From Paenibacillus donghaensis (GTDB lineage: Bacteria > Bacillota > Bacilli > Paenibacillales > Paenibacillaceae), in assembly GCF_002192415.1 (NCBI RefSeq), contig NZ_CP021780.1, positions 620,001 to 684,000 of the forward strand: a stretch of 64,000 nucleotides of DNA, written 5' to 3'. Within the stretch, counting starts at the first letter, position 1. Each line of letters begins with the position of its first letter. Shown piece after piece: positions 18,658-28,099 of this stretch. The position numbers and the translations under genes were made by a program. The notes under the pieces are model-generated. The model was not told the DNA's origin and ran no database searches. It saw only the letters and a program-made list of their open reading frames with translations.

Positions 18658-19839
18658 TTAAAATCTGTAGTATTTTGATAAAGCATCTTCTATCCCTAAT
18701 TTATTCTGGGTTAATGTTTTGGCACTGAAGAATATACTTCCAGCAACCTCGGAATACTGTTGATTAAGCTTGAGCTGCTGAATGATTGCATTACTTGAGC
18801 CCCAGTCTGCATTATTGGTACCAAGTTTGTATGCTGCATGTCCAATGTATAACTTTGTTTGGGTTCCTTTAACCTCATTAGCCCACCAGGAAACAAGGAT
18901 TTTGTAGTCAGCAGGCTTAAATCCTACACTCCAGTAGAGTTGGGGGGCTATGTAATCAACCCACCCCTTGTTTATCCAGGTTCTGGCATCCGCAAATTGG
19001 TTATCATAGGCACTGTTACCATTAGTAGCTGATCCAGTACTATCTTGTCCTTTATTTCGCCAAATTCCAAATGGACTAATACCGAATTTGATAGTACTGT
19101 TTTCATTTTTTATAGATTTGCTTAATTCTTTAACGAATTCATTAATGTTATGCCTTCTCCAATCTGCCTTCTTAACAAAAGCTCCTTTATACATTGAGAA
19201 TGTTTCCTGGTCGTTAAAAGGCACACTTCCATAGGGATAAAAGTAATCATCCAGATGAATTCCATCCACATCATAATTCTGTACTACCTCCATAATTGCA
19301 TTAATTATATGCTGGCGCACTTCACGATTTCCAGGATCAAATATTAATTTATTCTCATGTGATATAACCCATTGAGGATTTGTTCTGGCAGGGTGCTTAA
19401 AGCTAAGCGAGCTTATTGTATTGCTTGTACCTGCTCGAAAAGGATTAAACCAGGCATGAAACTCCATGCCTCTCTTCTTAGTCTCGGCAATCATGTATTT
19501 TAATGGATCATATCCAGGATTCTTTCCTTCGACACCTGTGAGCGAACGTGCCCATGGTACATAATTAGAAGGATAGATAGCATCAGAAGCTGCTCTGACC
19601 TGGACGAATACGGTGTTAATGCCCATAGCTTTAAGTTTATCCAGCATCGTAATGTATTCTTGTTGTTGTTTATCCACAGAGAGACCGGATTTTGAAGGCC
19701 AATCAATATTATATACGGTACTAATCCATGCACCTCTTAGCTCACCAGACACTTGGGAGTTTGCAGATGCATAGATAGGTTGTGGACAAATAAGTATAAG
19801 CATTAACAAAAAGAAAAAAACTTTACTGCTATTTTTCAT
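18658..19839 (-). CDS. Secreted GHL10/DUF187-type glycoside hydrolase-like protein
   Basis: A 393-residue protein with a signal peptide (hydrophobic FFFLLMLILICPQPIYA, cleavage about residue 25). The rest matches the GHL10 family: ELRGAWISTVYNIDWPSK at the start, FHAWFNPFRAG, DVDGIHLDDYFYPYG and WVDYIAPQLYWS. Family members are predicted to act on cell-wall or polysaccharide substrates outside the cell; the reaction here is not proven. It stands alone, with AGGAGG on its own strand just before the start. Confidence 0.88.
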   Translation of the reverse strand: MKNSSKVFFFLLMLILICPQPIYASANSQVSGELRGAWISTVYNIDWPSKSGLSVDKQQQEYITMLDKLKAMGINTVFVQVRAASDAIYPSNYVPWARSLTGVEGKNPGYDPLKYMIAETKKRGMEFHAWFNPFRAGTSNTISSLSFKHPARTNPQWVISHENKLIFDPGNREVRQHIINAIMEVVQNYDVDGIHLDDYFYPYGSVPFNDQETFSMYKGAFVKKADWRRHNINEFVKELSKSIKNENSTIKFGISPFGIWRNKGQDSTGSATNGNSAYDNQFADARTWINKGWVDYIAPQLYWSVGFKPADYKILVSWWANEVKGTQTKLYIGHAAYKLGTNNADWGSSNAIIQQLKLNQQYSEVAGSIFFSAKTLTQNKLGIEDALSKYYRF

Positions 19840-20175
19840 GGTAAACCTCCTGATTATACTGAAAAACCAAGCTTAATTGACAAAATAAATTACCTCCGTA
19901 TCCTCCCTTCTACCTCCGCATTTTTGTTAATCCAATCAGCAATGCCATCATCACAGGGCACTCAACTAGAATAAGGGAGAGTTGTTTCAAACCTCCGTAT
20001 CTATGTATCTTTTTTGTAAAATATGGAGTGAAAGGAGGGGGGATAACGAAATTTTGTGATATTGGAAGAAGAAGTTACAACTTGGATACAAAATCTATAA
20101 TTTATGAAATATCTATCGCCTATAATTCTATGTACACTAACTAATCTAGTAGACATAGAATGAAAGTAGGGATAG
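19840..20175. other. Divergent promoter region
   Basis: No gene seen. The two flanking secreted-protein genes read away from each other, so both promoters should lie here. The centre has runs such as ACCTCCGTATC repeated at about 19892 and 19994, which might be a regulator site, but no clear -35/-10 pair was assigned. Confidence 0.5.
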
Positions 20176-22047
20176 ATGATGAAGAAAAAATACAATCCAG
20201 GGATACTAGCTTTGTTAATAGCCATGATAATGATGCCGGTTCTCACGGTGGCAGCTAACAAATCTTCAGCAGAAGCTGCTCAAGCTTCAGGCTCCAATAA
20301 AGTGGTAGCTTTAACTTTCGATGATGGACCAGAAAGGAAATACACAGAGCAAATCCTTGACATACTAAAAAAAAATGAAATTAAAGCCACCTTTTTTGTA
20401 ATAGGACGTCAGGTTAAAATGTATCCTGATGTGATGCAACGGATATCAAAAGAAGGGCATGCTTTAGGGAATCACACGTGGAGCCATCCATATTTGACAA
20501 AAATAAGCAATAAAGAAATTCACACAGAAATTTCAACAACAAATCAGGCAATCCGTGATTTAACGGGTATAACACCGGTTCTCATGCGTCCTCCATACGG
20601 AGCCACATCTGCTCAAGTTAAGAAAGAAATCGAAGCTGCGGGGCTTGTGCAGGCGTTATGGAACGTGGATACCCTTGATTGGACAGGCCATTCAGTTTCT
20701 GCTATTCTCCAAATTGTAAAAGCCAATCCTGGAAGCAAGCTCAATGTCCTCATGCACTCGGGTGGAGGGAACAGAGAAAATACAGTAAAAGCACTTCCAG
20801 AAATCATAAAATATTACAAAGAACAAGGTTATACCTTTGTCACAATGCCCCAACTATATAATGTGAAGGAAAGTAATGTTTCTTCAACTGAGCCTACAGA
20901 GCAATCTCTAAACAAGGCCGCAATTGTTACAACTGATATTCTCAATGTTAGAGCTGGAAGAGGATTGGAATATTCAATTATTAGCAAATTGTCGTCTGGA
21001 ACAAGAGTACATATTATATCTAGTCATGGTGACTGGTACCAAATCAAGCTGCCTGAAGGACAGATCGGCTGGGTAGATTCATCATATTTGGTTATTGAGC
21101 AGGACTCTATTACAGACTCAACACACAATAGTATAAATGTGCCTGTAAACAAAGAGTATTATTTGATTTATAATCAGGAAAAAATCCAATTTCTTGATGT
21201 CAAGCCCTATATAGACTCCAATAATAGGCTACAAGTTCCAGTGAGGTTCATAACAGAATTACTAAACTTCAATGTAAGCTTTGGCATAAGTAATGCAGTA
21301 AAAACAATTCATCTATTTAAAGATAACTTAAATGTTGAATTAAGGGTTGGCGACTCGATAGCTGTCGTTAACGGAAAAGCTCTTGAAATGGATACTAGCC
21401 CAACTATTGTAAAAGGGAACAGCTTCGTGCCAATAAGGGTTCTGGGTGAACTGGTCGGCATGGATCTAGTGTGGGATTCTAAGCTCAATACCGTTACGCT
21501 GTCTGACAGGAATGAATCAATCAACAACGATATGGTGAGTGATAGTGTTAGCAAAACGCCTATATTATCTGCTCCAACCGCTACTGTAGAGCAAGCGAAA
21601 GCTTGGGCGAGAGCCAAGGGAGCAACAGAAATGTTTGTTGATCTTTCTGATCTAATATGGAGTGAAGCCCTTAAGGCGGGGGTTGATCCGGTTGTTGTAT
21701 TTTGCCAGTTTGCTAAAGAGACGGGTTATGGGAAATTCGGTAGCGTGTTGGATGAAACATATATGAATCCGGCAGGACTAAAGACTATTGATGGTGGTTC
21801 AGACTATGACCAGAGTGCCCACCAACGGTTTTCCAACTGGAATGAAGGTATCCAAGCCCACATTGATCACTTAGCTTTGTATGCAGGTGTCGATGGGTAT
21901 CCCAAATCGGTAACATTTGATCCACGACATTTTCCTCATTTAAAAGGAACAGCAATCACGGTTGAATCATTGGGAGGAAAGTGGGCGCCTAGTCTTTCTT
22001 ATGGGGTTGAAATTGTAAAAATGATGTTAGAGTTAAAGATGTCATGA
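20176..22047 (+). CDS. Secreted four-domain deacetylase / SH3b / glucosaminidase protein
   Basis: A 623-residue secreted protein. A signal peptide (1-27) is followed by a NodB polysaccharide deacetylase (about 40-225: TFDDGPERKY, NHTWSHPYLTKIS, RPPYGAT, LMHSGGG). Then come an SH3b domain (250-310: ILNVRAGRGLEYSIISKL), a copper-amine-oxidase-N-like domain (330-440: QVPVRFITELLNF) and a C-terminal glucosaminidase-like domain (470-610: FCQFAKETGYGKFG). It probably deacetylates and cuts peptidoglycan or another GlcNAc polymer outside the cell. The combination of deacetylase and glucosaminidase in one chain is not the commonest layout. The ATG at 20179 is an equally possible start. Confidence 0.88.
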   Translation: MMKKKYNPGILALLIAMIMMPVLTVAANKSSAEAAQASGSNKVVALTFDDGPERKYTEQILDILKKNEIKATFFVIGRQVKMYPDVMQRISKEGHALGNHTWSHPYLTKISNKEIHTEISTTNQAIRDLTGITPVLMRPPYGATSAQVKKEIEAAGLVQALWNVDTLDWTGHSVSAILQIVKANPGSKLNVLMHSGGGNRENTVKALPEIIKYYKEQGYTFVTMPQLYNVKESNVSSTEPTEQSLNKAAIVTTDILNVRAGRGLEYSIISKLSSGTRVHIISSHGDWYQIKLPEGQIGWVDSSYLVIEQDSITDSTHNSINVPVNKEYYLIYNQEKIQFLDVKPYIDSNNRLQVPVRFITELLNFNVSFGISNAVKTIHLFKDNLNVELRVGDSIAVVNGKALEMDTSPTIVKGNSFVPIRVLGELVGMDLVWDSKLNTVTLSDRNESINNDMVSDSVSKTPILSAPTATVEQAKAWARAKGATEMFVDLSDLIWSEALKAGVDPVVVFCQFAKETGYGKFGSVLDETYMNPAGLKTIDGGSDYDQSAHQRFSNWNEGIQAHIDHLALYAGVDGYPKSVTFDPRHFPHLKGTAITVESLGGKWAPSLSYGVEIVKMMLELKMS

Positions 22048-22090
22048 TAGAAATCCCCCTCAAAATTCTAGTTATTGAGGCTGGAAAGTG

Positions 22091-22127
22091 ACCTGCAAAA
22101 AGCAAAATTGCTTTATGCAGGTTTTTT
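22091..22127 (+). terminator. Intrinsic terminator
   Basis: ACCTGCA and TGCAGGT enclose an inner AAAGCAA/TTGCTTT stem and are followed by six T. It ends the deacetylase gene. Confidence 0.85.
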
Positions 22128-22271
22128 GTTTGTTTTAAGAAATTAAACAATTTAGCAATGTATTTTTTACAACTACGATACAGGAGAAGGACAGTAAGAT
22201 ACATCTGATTGCTAATATTGGATATATAAAATTTAATTTACTTAATCAAAATAAGAGCGAGGTAACCATCA

Positions 22272-22352
22272 ATGAAAAATCATAATGTACATGATGCAAC
22301 AAACACCAAACGAATTAATAGAAGGAAATTATTAATAACTATTATTACCTCA
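22272..22352 (+). pseudogene. 5' end of an unknown gene cut by the IS1634-type element
   Basis: GAGGTAACC precedes an ATG opening MKNHNVHDATNTKRINRRKL then LITIIT, where the left inverted repeat of the transposon begins. The basic RRK followed by hydrophobic residues looks like the start of an exported or membrane protein. The rest is not found after the element. The stretch 22128-22271 is AT-rich with no gene seen. Confidence 0.4.
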
Positions 22353-24072
22353 ATTCCCCCGAAATTATAACCATGCGGGATCATGCAAACAAAGAACCCT
22401 TATACACCAAGGGAATTGATCGGAAGTTCACTTGTACAATCCCCATAACATGGTTATAATTATAACCATAAATCCAAATTATGGGGTAATTTTATATGGC
22501 CTACCGCGTGCATCATTACAATAAGAAGAACGGAATCACTTATGTCTACGAAGCTGTTTCAGTATGGGATAAGGAAAAAAAGACTTCCACAAATAAGCAA
22601 GTCTGTATCGGGAAGCTGGATTTGGAAACGGGTGAATTGATTCCTTCCAAAAGGTTGAATTCCTCCCCTTCCACATTACATAACTCTAAGGCCACCGCAA
22701 CGTCTCTAGTGGCTGGGCCCTCTCTCCTCCTGGATTCGATTACTCAAGAGCTTGGCATTGAAAAACTGCTGAAGAAGTGTTTTCCGAACGACCATCAACA
22801 GGTGCTCTCCGTGGTCTATTTCCTGGTTCAACGGGGCCAGGCTTTAAGCCACTGCGAAAGTTGGTGTAAAGGCCACCTGCATCCATACTCCAAAGGACTG
22901 ACCAGTCAGGCGATTAGTAAGCTACTTGCTTCTCAAACCGAAGATGCCAGACAAACGTTTTTCAAGCAATGGAGTCGCGTCATCACGGAAAAAGAATGCC
23001 TCTGTTATGACATCACTTCCGTTTCCTCGTATTCCGAACAGAATGAGTATGTGAAGTATGGATACAACCGGGACAAAGAAAAATTGCCCCAGATCAATAT
23101 GGCGATGCTGTTTGGCCAACAAAGCCGACTGCCTGTCTATTACAAGCGTCTGCCTGGAAACATTACAGATGTGAGCACGTTGTCTAACTTTTTGAAGACG
23201 ATGAACTTCTTGGGCAACGAAACACTTCATCTTGTACTGGATAAAGGATTTTACAGTAACGCCAATGTAGACGAGTTGTTTGCTGCGCACCATAAGTTTA
23301 CGATGGGGGTTTCGATCCACCTCAAATGGGTGCAAGAAATTGTGGATGAGTTCCAGCCCGATATGCTGGATGTAGAGAACTACCGGAAGATCGGTGATGA
23401 TGTCCTTTACGTGAGAACCAAACTGTACAAATGGGGGACTCAAGGAAAACGTTCGTATGTTCATGTTTATCATAACGCTCGTGCTGCCGCAGAGGACAGG
23501 GACGATTTTCATGAAAAGTTGCTTGAATACAAGGCAGAACTGGAGTCGGGACACAGAGTCAAAGAACACGAGTCGTTTTATCAGCGATATTTTATCATAA
23601 AGAATACCCCGGTGAGGGGGGTCAAAGTAAGATTCAATCCAGAAGCCGTGCAGGGCTATCGCAAGCGCTATGCCGGTTTTTTCATCCTGTTTACCACTGG
23701 CATTAAAAACCCCGCAACGGCACTGGATAGCTATCGAAATAAGGACGTCGTGGAAAACTGTTTTGATGATCTCAAGAACCAACTGGATATGAAACGGCTA
23801 CGGGTTCATCATTCCTCGACCATGGATGGCCGGATATTTCTGCAATTTATAGCGCTCATCTATATCAGTGCGATCCGCAATACGATCCAAAAACATCCCT
23901 CGCTGGCGCATTTTACCGTGAAGGAACTGCTTGAGGAAATGGAGACGCTCTCCAAGATCACCTATTCGGGACGATATGGATCTATCTTTACCGAATCTAC
24001 CAAGATGCATAAAGAGATCGCACGCATTTTTAATATAGACCTTAAAACCTAGTTATAATTTGCGGGGAATTC
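22351..24072 (+). mobile_element. IS1634-type insertion sequence
   Basis: The ends are imperfect inverted repeats: left AATTCCCCCGAAATTATAAC at 22352-22371, right its complement version AGTTATAATTTGCGGGGAATT at 24050-24070. A single intact transposase gene lies between. No clear target duplication is seen. Flanking genes differ on the two sides, so insertion was accompanied or followed by a deletion. Confidence 0.8.
22496..24052 (+). CDS. IS1634-family (IS4-like) DDE transposase
   Basis: A 518-residue intact transposase. The N-terminus (YVYEAVSVWDKEKKTSTNKQ) is typical of IS1634/IS1549 proteins. The DDE catalytic core includes CYDITSVSSYSEQ (first D), HLVLDKGFYSN (second D) and the Y-(2)-R-(3)-E-(6)-K-like region around YRNKDVVENCFDDLKNQLD (E). 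It moves the element by cut-and-paste. No frameshift is seen, so the copy may be active. Confidence 0.88.
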   Translation: MAYRVHHYNKKNGITYVYEAVSVWDKEKKTSTNKQVCIGKLDLETGELIPSKRLNSSPSTLHNSKATATSLVAGPSLLLDSITQELGIEKLLKKCFPNDHQQVLSVVYFLVQRGQALSHCESWCKGHLHPYSKGLTSQAISKLLASQTEDARQTFFKQWSRVITEKECLCYDITSVSSYSEQNEYVKYGYNRDKEKLPQINMAMLFGQQSRLPVYYKRLPGNITDVSTLSNFLKTMNFLGNETLHLVLDKGFYSNANVDELFAAHHKFTMGVSIHLKWVQEIVDEFQPDMLDVENYRKIGDDVLYVRTKLYKWGTQGKRSYVHVYHNARAAAEDRDDFHEKLLEYKAELESGHRVKEHESFYQRYFIIKNTPVRGVKVRFNPEAVQGYRKRYAGFFILFTTGIKNPATALDSYRNKDVVENCFDDLKNQLDMKRLRVHHSSTMDGRIFLQFIALIYISAIRNTIQKHPSLAHFTVKELLEEMETLSKITYSGRYGSIFTESTKMHKEIARIFNIDLKT

Positions 24073-24081
24073 AGGTTCTTA

Positions 24082-24771
24082 ATGAAAATTGATCAAAGTA
24101 TTATACAAAAAGAAGGAGTGCAGGCTTATTATAATCGTTTTATTCTTATTTTTTTGAAGATATTGAGATTAAACGATATTAAAACTGAAGAAGGTAAGTA
24201 TTATTCAAAGACTTATTTTTTGAGATTTCTACGAGAACAAGACGATGATCTATTCAAATTTACGTATAGATTTTTTGCCAGGGCAATCTTAAGAATTGAA
24301 ACTGGAAAACCTATAATAAAACATTTTAAATATGTTATCTTTGTTGTCTTAAGTCGTCTATTTAACTTCCAAATCGATTTGAAAAGTGATGGATTTATGC
24401 AAGGAATGACTATCTCTACTCCAAAAGATGAGAAAGTATTGGTTAAAGAAAATACTTATATTTTTCATGATTTAAATATAGAACTCGATAGAGTTCATGG
24501 AGTTAAGGGTCAGACCCATACAGCCACTTTATACTTAGAAACCGTGTACCATTCTAAGACAGTGGAAAGTATCATAGAATACATAACTGGAGGAAGCAAA
24601 GAAAAATTAGAGGCATATGAAGAAAAACATTTAAAAGTAGCTTATGTAGCAATGACAAGGCCAACTGACTTATTATGTATATCTATGGATGAAGAAGTTT
24701 ACTTAAAGAACTTAGAGCAATTAAGTACATTGGGGTGGGTTCATTATACTGAAGCTCTATCAATACAATAA
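24082..24771 (+). pseudogene. UvrD-like helicase C-terminal fragment, GajB-like
   Basis: A 229-residue frame ends with superfamily I helicase motifs V and VI: RVHGVKGQTHTATLYLET and VAYVAMTRPTDLLCISM. The form VKGxTHxATLxLET is typical of UvrD-like helicases partnered with OLD-family nucleases, as GajB of the Gabija anti-phage system. Walker A and motifs II-IV are missing, cut by the IS1634-type element just upstream. No GajA-like gene is left in the window. It is a defence-system remnant by inference. Confidence 0.6.
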
Positions 24772-24875
24772 TCTTATCATACGTTCATTTTTTAATTCAC
24801 AATTATTATATTCATAGTATATAAACTCTGCTAATATTAAATTAAATTTCTTCAGGCACACAAAGGGGGGATTCT

Positions 24876-25877
24876 GTGTTAGAACATATTGAAGTAGATG
24901 CGTTTGTTAAAGTACTAGGTGACAATACGGGCGGAATGAGTCGACCCGTTCAAGTAATTGGAAGCAACGGTAAGGAATATGTACTTAAAAATCAAAATGT
25001 TTATGACCCGTCACGTAGAACCTGGGTTGAATGGGATAGTATGTTTATTCAAGAGGTGCTAGTTCACCGTATTGCTAAACACTTTGGGATAACAGTACCC
25101 GATTGTGCTATTGCTAACGTTGATAGTATATTTCTTACACACGCTCCAGCCTTGAGGTTTACTCATAATTATGTTCCTGGCTTTCATTTTGCTAGTAATT
25201 TAGTAGACGGAGTCGAAAATAACTTGCGTGATGGTTATGAGACACTGTTAGCTTTGCGTAAACCGTACATAAAAAGACCTTGGTCATCTTTTTTTAATAA
25301 TATTTCAAATAAGTCTGATGTTTCTAAGATCGTTATTCTTGACTTATTAACTGCAAACTTTGATCGTTTTGGTAATTTTGGGAATTTGATTATTGCTACT
25401 AATAATGGGGAACGTCTAATGTATTGCATCGATCACGGTCATTGCTTTTGGGGACCGGCATGGTCTAATCTTCAAAAAAGACAGTGTATGCTAAGTGTTT
25501 CCCAGGGTGGATACATTGATTTTTGGACAAAAGCATTGACTCAAAGTAGTGGCGGCGCATTTATGTCTGGTTTAGGTGAAATATTTCGGGCCTTAGATCA
25601 ATATATCGATGTTGCAAACAATGAGGATCATTGTTTTTATGATATCGTTTTAGAAGCAGAAAAAATTACTCCTGCATTAATCGATAGCTGGTTTTCAGGA
25701 ATTCCCGATGAGTGGTATAAAGACAAATTATCTCAAATTGATCATTACAAACACTTTATTATGAATCAAAAGCAACTATTAAGGGAATTATTGAATATAA
25801 TGGCCGATAAGGGTGCTTTTCAAACTCACTTAGGGGGGGAACTAAAATGGAACGTAAAGCCTACTGGTACTCAGTAG
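24876..25877 (+). CDS. HipA-like kinase-fold protein
   Basis: A 333-residue protein resembling the HipA-like kinase family (HipA_2-type) found alone or with DUF3037. A lysine/glutamate core is in EYVLKNQNVY and EVLVHRIAKHFGI. The catalytic-loop-like LLTANFDRFGNFGNLII has the D-x(4)-N spacing of HipA, and YCIDHGHCFWGP is the metal-binding DHG. It may phosphorylate a protein target as HipA does. Its last 31 bases overlap the DUF3037 gene, so the two act together. GGGGGG RBS at 24864; the start is GTG. Confidence 0.75.
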   Translation: MLEHIEVDAFVKVLGDNTGGMSRPVQVIGSNGKEYVLKNQNVYDPSRRTWVEWDSMFIQEVLVHRIAKHFGITVPDCAIANVDSIFLTHAPALRFTHNYVPGFHFASNLVDGVENNLRDGYETLLALRKPYIKRPWSSFFNNISNKSDVSKIVILDLLTANFDRFGNFGNLIIATNNGERLMYCIDHGHCFWGPAWSNLQKRQCMLSVSQGGYIDFWTKALTQSSGGAFMSGLGEIFRALDQYIDVANNEDHCFYDIVLEAEKITPALIDSWFSGIPDEWYKDKLSQIDHYKHFIMNQKQLLRELLNIMADKGAFQTHLGGELKWNVKPTGTQ

Positions 25878-26725
25878 TACAGTATTGTCCTAGTGATTTG
25901 CGAGGGGAAACAATCAATGTTGGGTTAATGTTGCATAGCCCTGAAGAAAATGCATTATTCCATTCGATTTTGGATGAAAGTTCCCCTAAGATTAGAGGAT
26001 TACTACAGGATGAGGTTGCGTTTAAAACATTTAAAGTACAAAAAGACATATTTGATTATTTCATAAATTCTGTAATGTCAAGTCCATCACTCTTTACTCC
26101 AAATATAAATGATAAGAATTTCTTGTTACAAATACAAGAAAATTTACCCAGTCAATTTAAATTCTCTGAGCCAACATTCTCATTAACAAGAGACCCTAAA
26201 CAATTATTCGAAACACTGACTAAGACATATATCGGTGAACTCCCTTCAAAGGATATTATCGTAGAGGAAATTGTTAGTAGGAATGTTAAGCAATACACAA
26301 AAGAAGTGTTTAATCAAAAAAAGTGGATAGGAACAAAGATAAAACCCAACGTAAAAATTCATCCAATAAAAGACATTAGTAATATGCACTTTACAGTTGA
26401 TTATGTATTTAAAAATGGAGTGTGGAATCTCATTCAAACCTTTCCATCAAATTCAACTCCTGACAAACTAACAGAATGGTTTTCTAAAACAAACACAATG
26501 CTTGATAATTATAAACAGGACTCAGGATTCTTTTTAATATATGATCTAAATGATCACTTAAATAAAGATAGAACAATTGATGACATGGTTCACTTTTTTG
26601 AAAAGAAAGATAATAGGATTTCCCCTGTAGCAATTGAATCAGAAGCTTTTAATAAACTTTGCCTTAAAGTTGAAACTGAAGCAAAAGATATTACCTTATA
26701 TGAATCAGAACTTATTGCTATGTAA
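25847..26725 (+). CDS. DUF3037-family protein, partner of HipA-like kinase
   Basis: A 292-residue protein whose N-terminus (YWYSVVQYCPSDLRGETINV then GLMLHSPEE) is characteristic of DUF3037. The rest is mostly helical and charged with no recognised motif. The ATG lies within the HipA-like gene, 31 bp before its stop, with a GGGGGG RBS. This conserved gene pair has no established function that I can state; a toxin-antitoxin or defence role is inferred from its position in an AT-rich island beside a helicase remnant. Confidence 0.75.
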   Translation: MERKAYWYSVVQYCPSDLRGETINVGLMLHSPEENALFHSILDESSPKIRGLLQDEVAFKTFKVQKDIFDYFINSVMSSPSLFTPNINDKNFLLQIQENLPSQFKFSEPTFSLTRDPKQLFETLTKTYIGELPSKDIIVEEIVSRNVKQYTKEVFNQKKWIGTKIKPNVKIHPIKDISNMHFTVDYVFKNGVWNLIQTFPSNSTPDKLTEWFSKTNTMLDNYKQDSGFFLIYDLNDHLNKDRTIDDMVHFFEKKDNRISPVAIESEAFNKLCLKVETEAKDITLYESELIAM

Positions 26726-27063
26726 AACTAAGAATTTTTGTAAGGCGTTGGTACAACCTCATTATAACGTATCTGTCGGACTTTCTCTGAGGAGAGAAGC
26801 CAGAAAATGCCTGTAGGATTTTGTCCTAAGCGTGGTCAAACGGATAAACCTCCGAAATAATAGTGATTGATTGGACGTAAAAAAGAGCAGGAATGTAAGG
26901 CTTCTGCTCAAATCTATTTGCTAACATTTTTGCTAACATGGCTGCATATACAAATTTCTGAACGCAGAGACTATAGAACACAAAAGGTGCCTTTAACCCG
27001 CATGGTTAAAGGCTTTATGCTCGAACTTCCCATAGCGTAGAAAAGGGTCTACGAAGACCATTT
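26726..27063. other. Island right end with direct repeats
   Basis: No gene seen. A hairpin GAGCAG/CTGCTC lies at about 26886-26910. TTGCTAACA occurs twice at 26929-26950, separated by three bases, which could be integrase arm sites. CTTTAACCCGCATGGTTAAAG at 26992-27012 is a near-palindrome. No integrase gene remains. Confidence 0.45.
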
Positions 27064-27125
27064 CAGGACTTAAAATCCTGCGGTAGGTAACTACAATACG
27101 GGTTCGACCCCCGTCCTCGACATCA
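27064..27125 (+). other. Partial tRNA-Leu(UAA), likely attachment site
   Basis: The sequence starts at the anticodon stem (CAGGA-CTTAAAA-TCCTG, anticodon TAA), continues with a leucine-type long variable arm (CGGTAGGTAACTAC), a T arm (ACGGG-TTCGACC-CCCGT) and CCTCGACA. No 5' acceptor strand or D arm is found upstream, so it is not a full gene. Duplicated 3' tRNA halves mark the ends of integrated elements. It closes the AT-rich stretch that holds the HipA-like pair. Confidence 0.75.
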
Positions 27126-27333
27126 GAACGTTTTAACCCGTTGCATCAACGTTAAATGAGCGTCAGGTATACGCTAATCCTGTGTACTTGCGCGAATACG
27201 GTTAGCTGACGCACAGAACTCGATCGCCTGCCGTTCATTACAAATGGAAGATTGTTTGGCCAGAATTACGAAGATTAGCGCTTACAATTCGTGGAAAAAG
27301 GTGTTGACACGGTTCGGCTCCATACCATTCCAT

Positions 27334-27372
27334 TGCAAAAAGCATCGATCCAGTGGATCGATGCTTTTTGCA
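27334..27372. terminator. Perfect bidirectional terminator
   Basis: TGCAAAAAGCATCGATCC and its exact complement flank AGT. T runs occur on both strands, so it can end the minus-strand CHRD gene and any plus transcript. Confidence 0.9.
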
Positions 27373-27455
27373 TGTGGAGAGCGGTCGATTCTGCAACCAG
27401 CGTGAAGGTACTCTCTGCGTGAGGAGCACGTTTATTTCAATTATTCATGTATGAT

Positions 27456-27866
27456 TTACGAAATAACTTGGCCGCGGATTTCTCCATTTGGATTTTGTAT
27501 GGTGTGTACATTGACATAAGCATTGCCTCTTTCAAATTCACGGACTAGATCGCGGATCGTCTTCCCATTTAGAGGGCCGACTAAATCATTGCGAGTCAGA
27601 GTCCCACGAATAACTCCTCGTCTTACGGAAATTCCAAATTTCGACGGGCCGAATAGAAAGGCGACTACAGGACCGTTTTCACCTCTTCGCCCAAGATGAA
27701 TATGGGCTTGTGTTACTCGGTTTATATTTCGGATGACAATTCTAAATACTAATTTATCACCAGCACGGTTAAGCTGAAAAAAAGCATTTCCTGTAGAGAT
27801 TGTCCTTACAGGAGGGACTTCGTTTCTTCCTTTCAAGAAAGCCCTAAACGCTTTGATATTCCTCAC
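27456..27866 (-). CDS. CHRD-domain protein
   Basis: A 136-residue protein that is almost entirely one CHRD domain: FLKGRNEVPPVRTISTGNAF, VTQAHIHLGRRGENGPVVAF, and a final NPNGEIRGQVIS. CHRD domains were first seen in chordin; in bacteria their role is unknown. No signal peptide is obvious (MRNIKAFRAFLKG), so it may be cytoplasmic or spore-coat associated. AAGGGGTG on the minus strand just before the start is the RBS. A strong terminator follows at 27334. Confidence 0.85.
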   Translation of the reverse strand: MRNIKAFRAFLKGRNEVPPVRTISTGNAFFQLNRAGDKLVFRIVIRNINRVTQAHIHLGRRGENGPVVAFLFGPSKFGISVRRGVIRGTLTRNDLVGPLNGKTIRDLVREFERGNAYVNVHTIQNPNGEIRGQVIS

Positions 27867-28099
27867 CCCTTTTCGTTGATACGGTATTATATTCCGTGTG
27901 GAAGGAGGGGATTGTTCATCCGTCTAGGGTTGATGGATTTTTTGTGAATGAATAGGGGGATACTCGGGTGACATCAACGTAGGCAGCCCGTCTGATGTAC
28001 TGCGAATTATGAGGTCCCCCTTTTTTTCCATATGTTGCTCGTCCGAGACTGTCATACCACACTGCGCGACAAGGAGACTTAGAATAACAAATGAAGGCT

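Noticed and set aside
22922..23782. 286-codon minus-strand frame within the IS1634-type transposase
   Set aside because: Shadow of the intact plus-strand gene; no family features.
27000..27125. Complete tRNA-Leu gene
   Set aside because: No 5' acceptor strand or D arm upstream of the anticodon stem, so only the 3' part is called.
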